NCBI GenBank assembly: GCA_963801035.1
Contig: CAWDDF010000012.1
Location: 56,356 to 120,355 of the forward strand
DNA from: JACCZX01 sp963801035
GTDB taxonomy: Bacteria > Pseudomonadota > Gammaproteobacteria > Burkholderiales > Burkholderiaceae_F
DNA: 64,000 nucleotides
Reading direction: 5' to 3'
The notes under the pieces were generated by a model. The model did not search any database. It was not told the origin of the DNA and worked only from the letters and a program-made list of their open reading frames with translations. The position numbers and the translations under genes are program-made. Positions 62,909-64,000 of the stretch are shown here, piece by piece. Position 1 is the stretch's first letter, and each line of letters starts with the position of its first letter.

Positions 62909-64000
62909 TCAGACGTCAAGCGCATTTGCGCACACTGCGAAGACCGCATCGAGCGCAATGATGCCAACGATGGACGCCACCACTGCGTTGGTCGTGGCGT
63001 AACCCACGCCGGCCGCACTGCGATCGGCCTGTAGGCCGTAGTGACATCCCAGCAACGCGACAAGCGCACCAAACACGGCCGCCTTGAGTCCGCCGATAGC
63101 AAAGTTCGCACCGCCGACGGCTTCGCGCAGCTCGACCAAGTAGGCAGCGGACGAAAGATCGAGTATCGGCGCCGAGACCCACATTCCTCCCAGAATCGCG
63201 AAGGTGCAGCCGTATACGTACAGCAGCGGCATCAGCAAAGTGAGTGCGATCACGCGCGGCAGTACCAGGAACTCGATTGGCGAGACGCCAAGCGTCGTCA
63301 GCGCGTCGATTTCTTCGTTGCCTTGCATCGTTGCAATCCGCGCCGCGAAGCTTGCGCCGGTACGTCCAGCGAGCACGATTGCGGTGAGGATCGGGGTCAG
63401 CTCTCGCACCGATGCGATGCCGACAAGGTCGGCGACGTAGATCCCCGCGCCGAACCGCCGCAATTGCACGGCGCCGACAAAGGCAAGGATCGCTCCGGTA
63501 AGAAGGTTGACGACAGCGACGATCGCGAGCGCGCGGCTGCTCGACTCCGCCAGCACCTCGAATACCTCGGCCCTACGAACCTTCGCCCGTGCCATCGCAA
63601 ACCGCGGCACAAGGCGCGACTACCTCCCCCAGCATCGCGACGAATGTGCCCAGCGCGCGCACGTTTCGTCGGATGCGCGAGCCGACATCGCTGATCCAGT
63701 TCGAGGCAGGCTTTGCGTCGTTATCCGGCGTCAGCCGGACAGCGGCGAGCGCAAGCAATTTTCTAAGCTCTGACGGAACACCGACGAGCGCCGGCTCTTT
63801 GGCGCCTGTACGGAGTTGATGTACGACACGCGCGAGGAAAGCCGCTTCGACGCTGCCCCAGCGCCAATCGTCAGCCGCTTCGACACGGAGCGCGCTCGCG
63901 GCGCCGGGTGCGAATCCCGGTTCCGGCAGCGGCCGCGCGAGCCATGAGGGATCGATACCTTGCACGGGCATCTGCACGACGAGCGTGCCGGCCTCCGTTC
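62909..64000 (-). pseudogene. MlaE-family permease with N-terminal STAS-like domain; frameshifted and cut by edge
   Basis: From the right edge the frame TLVVQMPVQGIDPSWLA leads into a STAS-like domain (AAFLARVVHQLRTGAKEPAL), then FVAMLGEVV. One extra base near 63613 breaks the frame; corrected, it continues ALVPRFAMARAKVRRAEVFE into the permease with five helices (SSSRALAIVAVVNLLTGAIL, GVSPIEFLVLPRVIALTLLM). Motifs TPILTAIVLAGRTGASFAAR and MQGNEEIDALTTLGVSPIEF are the MlaE signature region and EQ loop. Together with the ATPase, MlaD and PqiC-like genes it forms a complete transport operon. The start lies beyond the window. Confidence 0.88.

Overview
The window is GC-rich, tightly packed DNA from a proteobacterial chromosome. 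Supporting this are a CysB-type LysR regulator, a YceH homologue, a cobalamin-dependent NrdJ reductase, an MCE/PqiC transport operon, cyclic glucan synthesis and a tRNA-Ala. A gamma- or betaproteobacterium is most likely; I cannot name a genus. No rRNA, CRISPR array, transposase or phage module is visible.

Layout: 1-2052 (-) is the 5' third of a cyclic beta-1,2-glucan synthetase. 2175-6317 (+) is a zwf-tal-pgi operon; its partners pgl and gnd lie at 13322-14941 (-), so all the genes for the oxidative pentose phosphate branch are within 13 kb. Between them are a DUF1080 lipoprotein, a superoxide dismutase-rhodanese fusion behind a strong inverted repeat, a thiolase, a solute-binding protein, a GrpB protein and a flavin monooxygenase. 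14.9-19.4 kb (mostly -) holds small stress and metabolic genes (GYD, DUF6494, methyltransferase, tag, CBS, CadD-like, GST). 19.5-23.9 kb (-) is a persulfide-dioxygenase-like hydrolase, then serA, serC and a nitronate monooxygenase in tight overlap. 24.1-28.6 kb has a duplicated DUF1428 protein, a ferredoxin/IscA locus and a minus-strand cluster of ECF sigma factor, Tat-exported ferritin-like protein, cytochrome c and di-haem cytochrome. 28.7-34.5 kb is mixed.

The two most notable findings follow. At 34594-34818 a SelW-like gene has an in-frame TGA exactly at the second position of the CxxC/CxxU redox motif, followed by a hairpin with a GUC loop: a probable selenoprotein. From about 35.0 to 44.8 kb lies a gene-cassette array of integron type: 14 attC-like sites (RYYYAAC ... 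GTTRRRY) separate small plus-strand genes (AAA ATPase, RidA, hydrolases, NTF2-like proteins, binding protein, VOC, flavin-type oxidase fold, DHFR-like, cytochrome c, DUF6632, GST). No integrase gene is present, so it is a cluster of attC sites lacking an integrase. Two cassettes are only 3' ends of genes that begin exactly at a G/TT crossover point.

Right of the array are a Ser/Thr kinase with its ECF sigma factor (44.8-48.4 kb), two secreted proteins, nrdJ, a cysB-like regulator, VOC and ketopantoate reductase genes, tRNA-Ala(CGC), a Sel1 protein, several small envelope proteins, and an MCE-type lipid transport operon (permease, ATPase, MlaD, PqiC-like) running off the right edge.

At least nine genes carry apparent single-base frameshifts, nearly all of them one extra base, often in a short homopolymer. 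This looks more like assembly error than gene decay, and the broken genes are described with that in mind.
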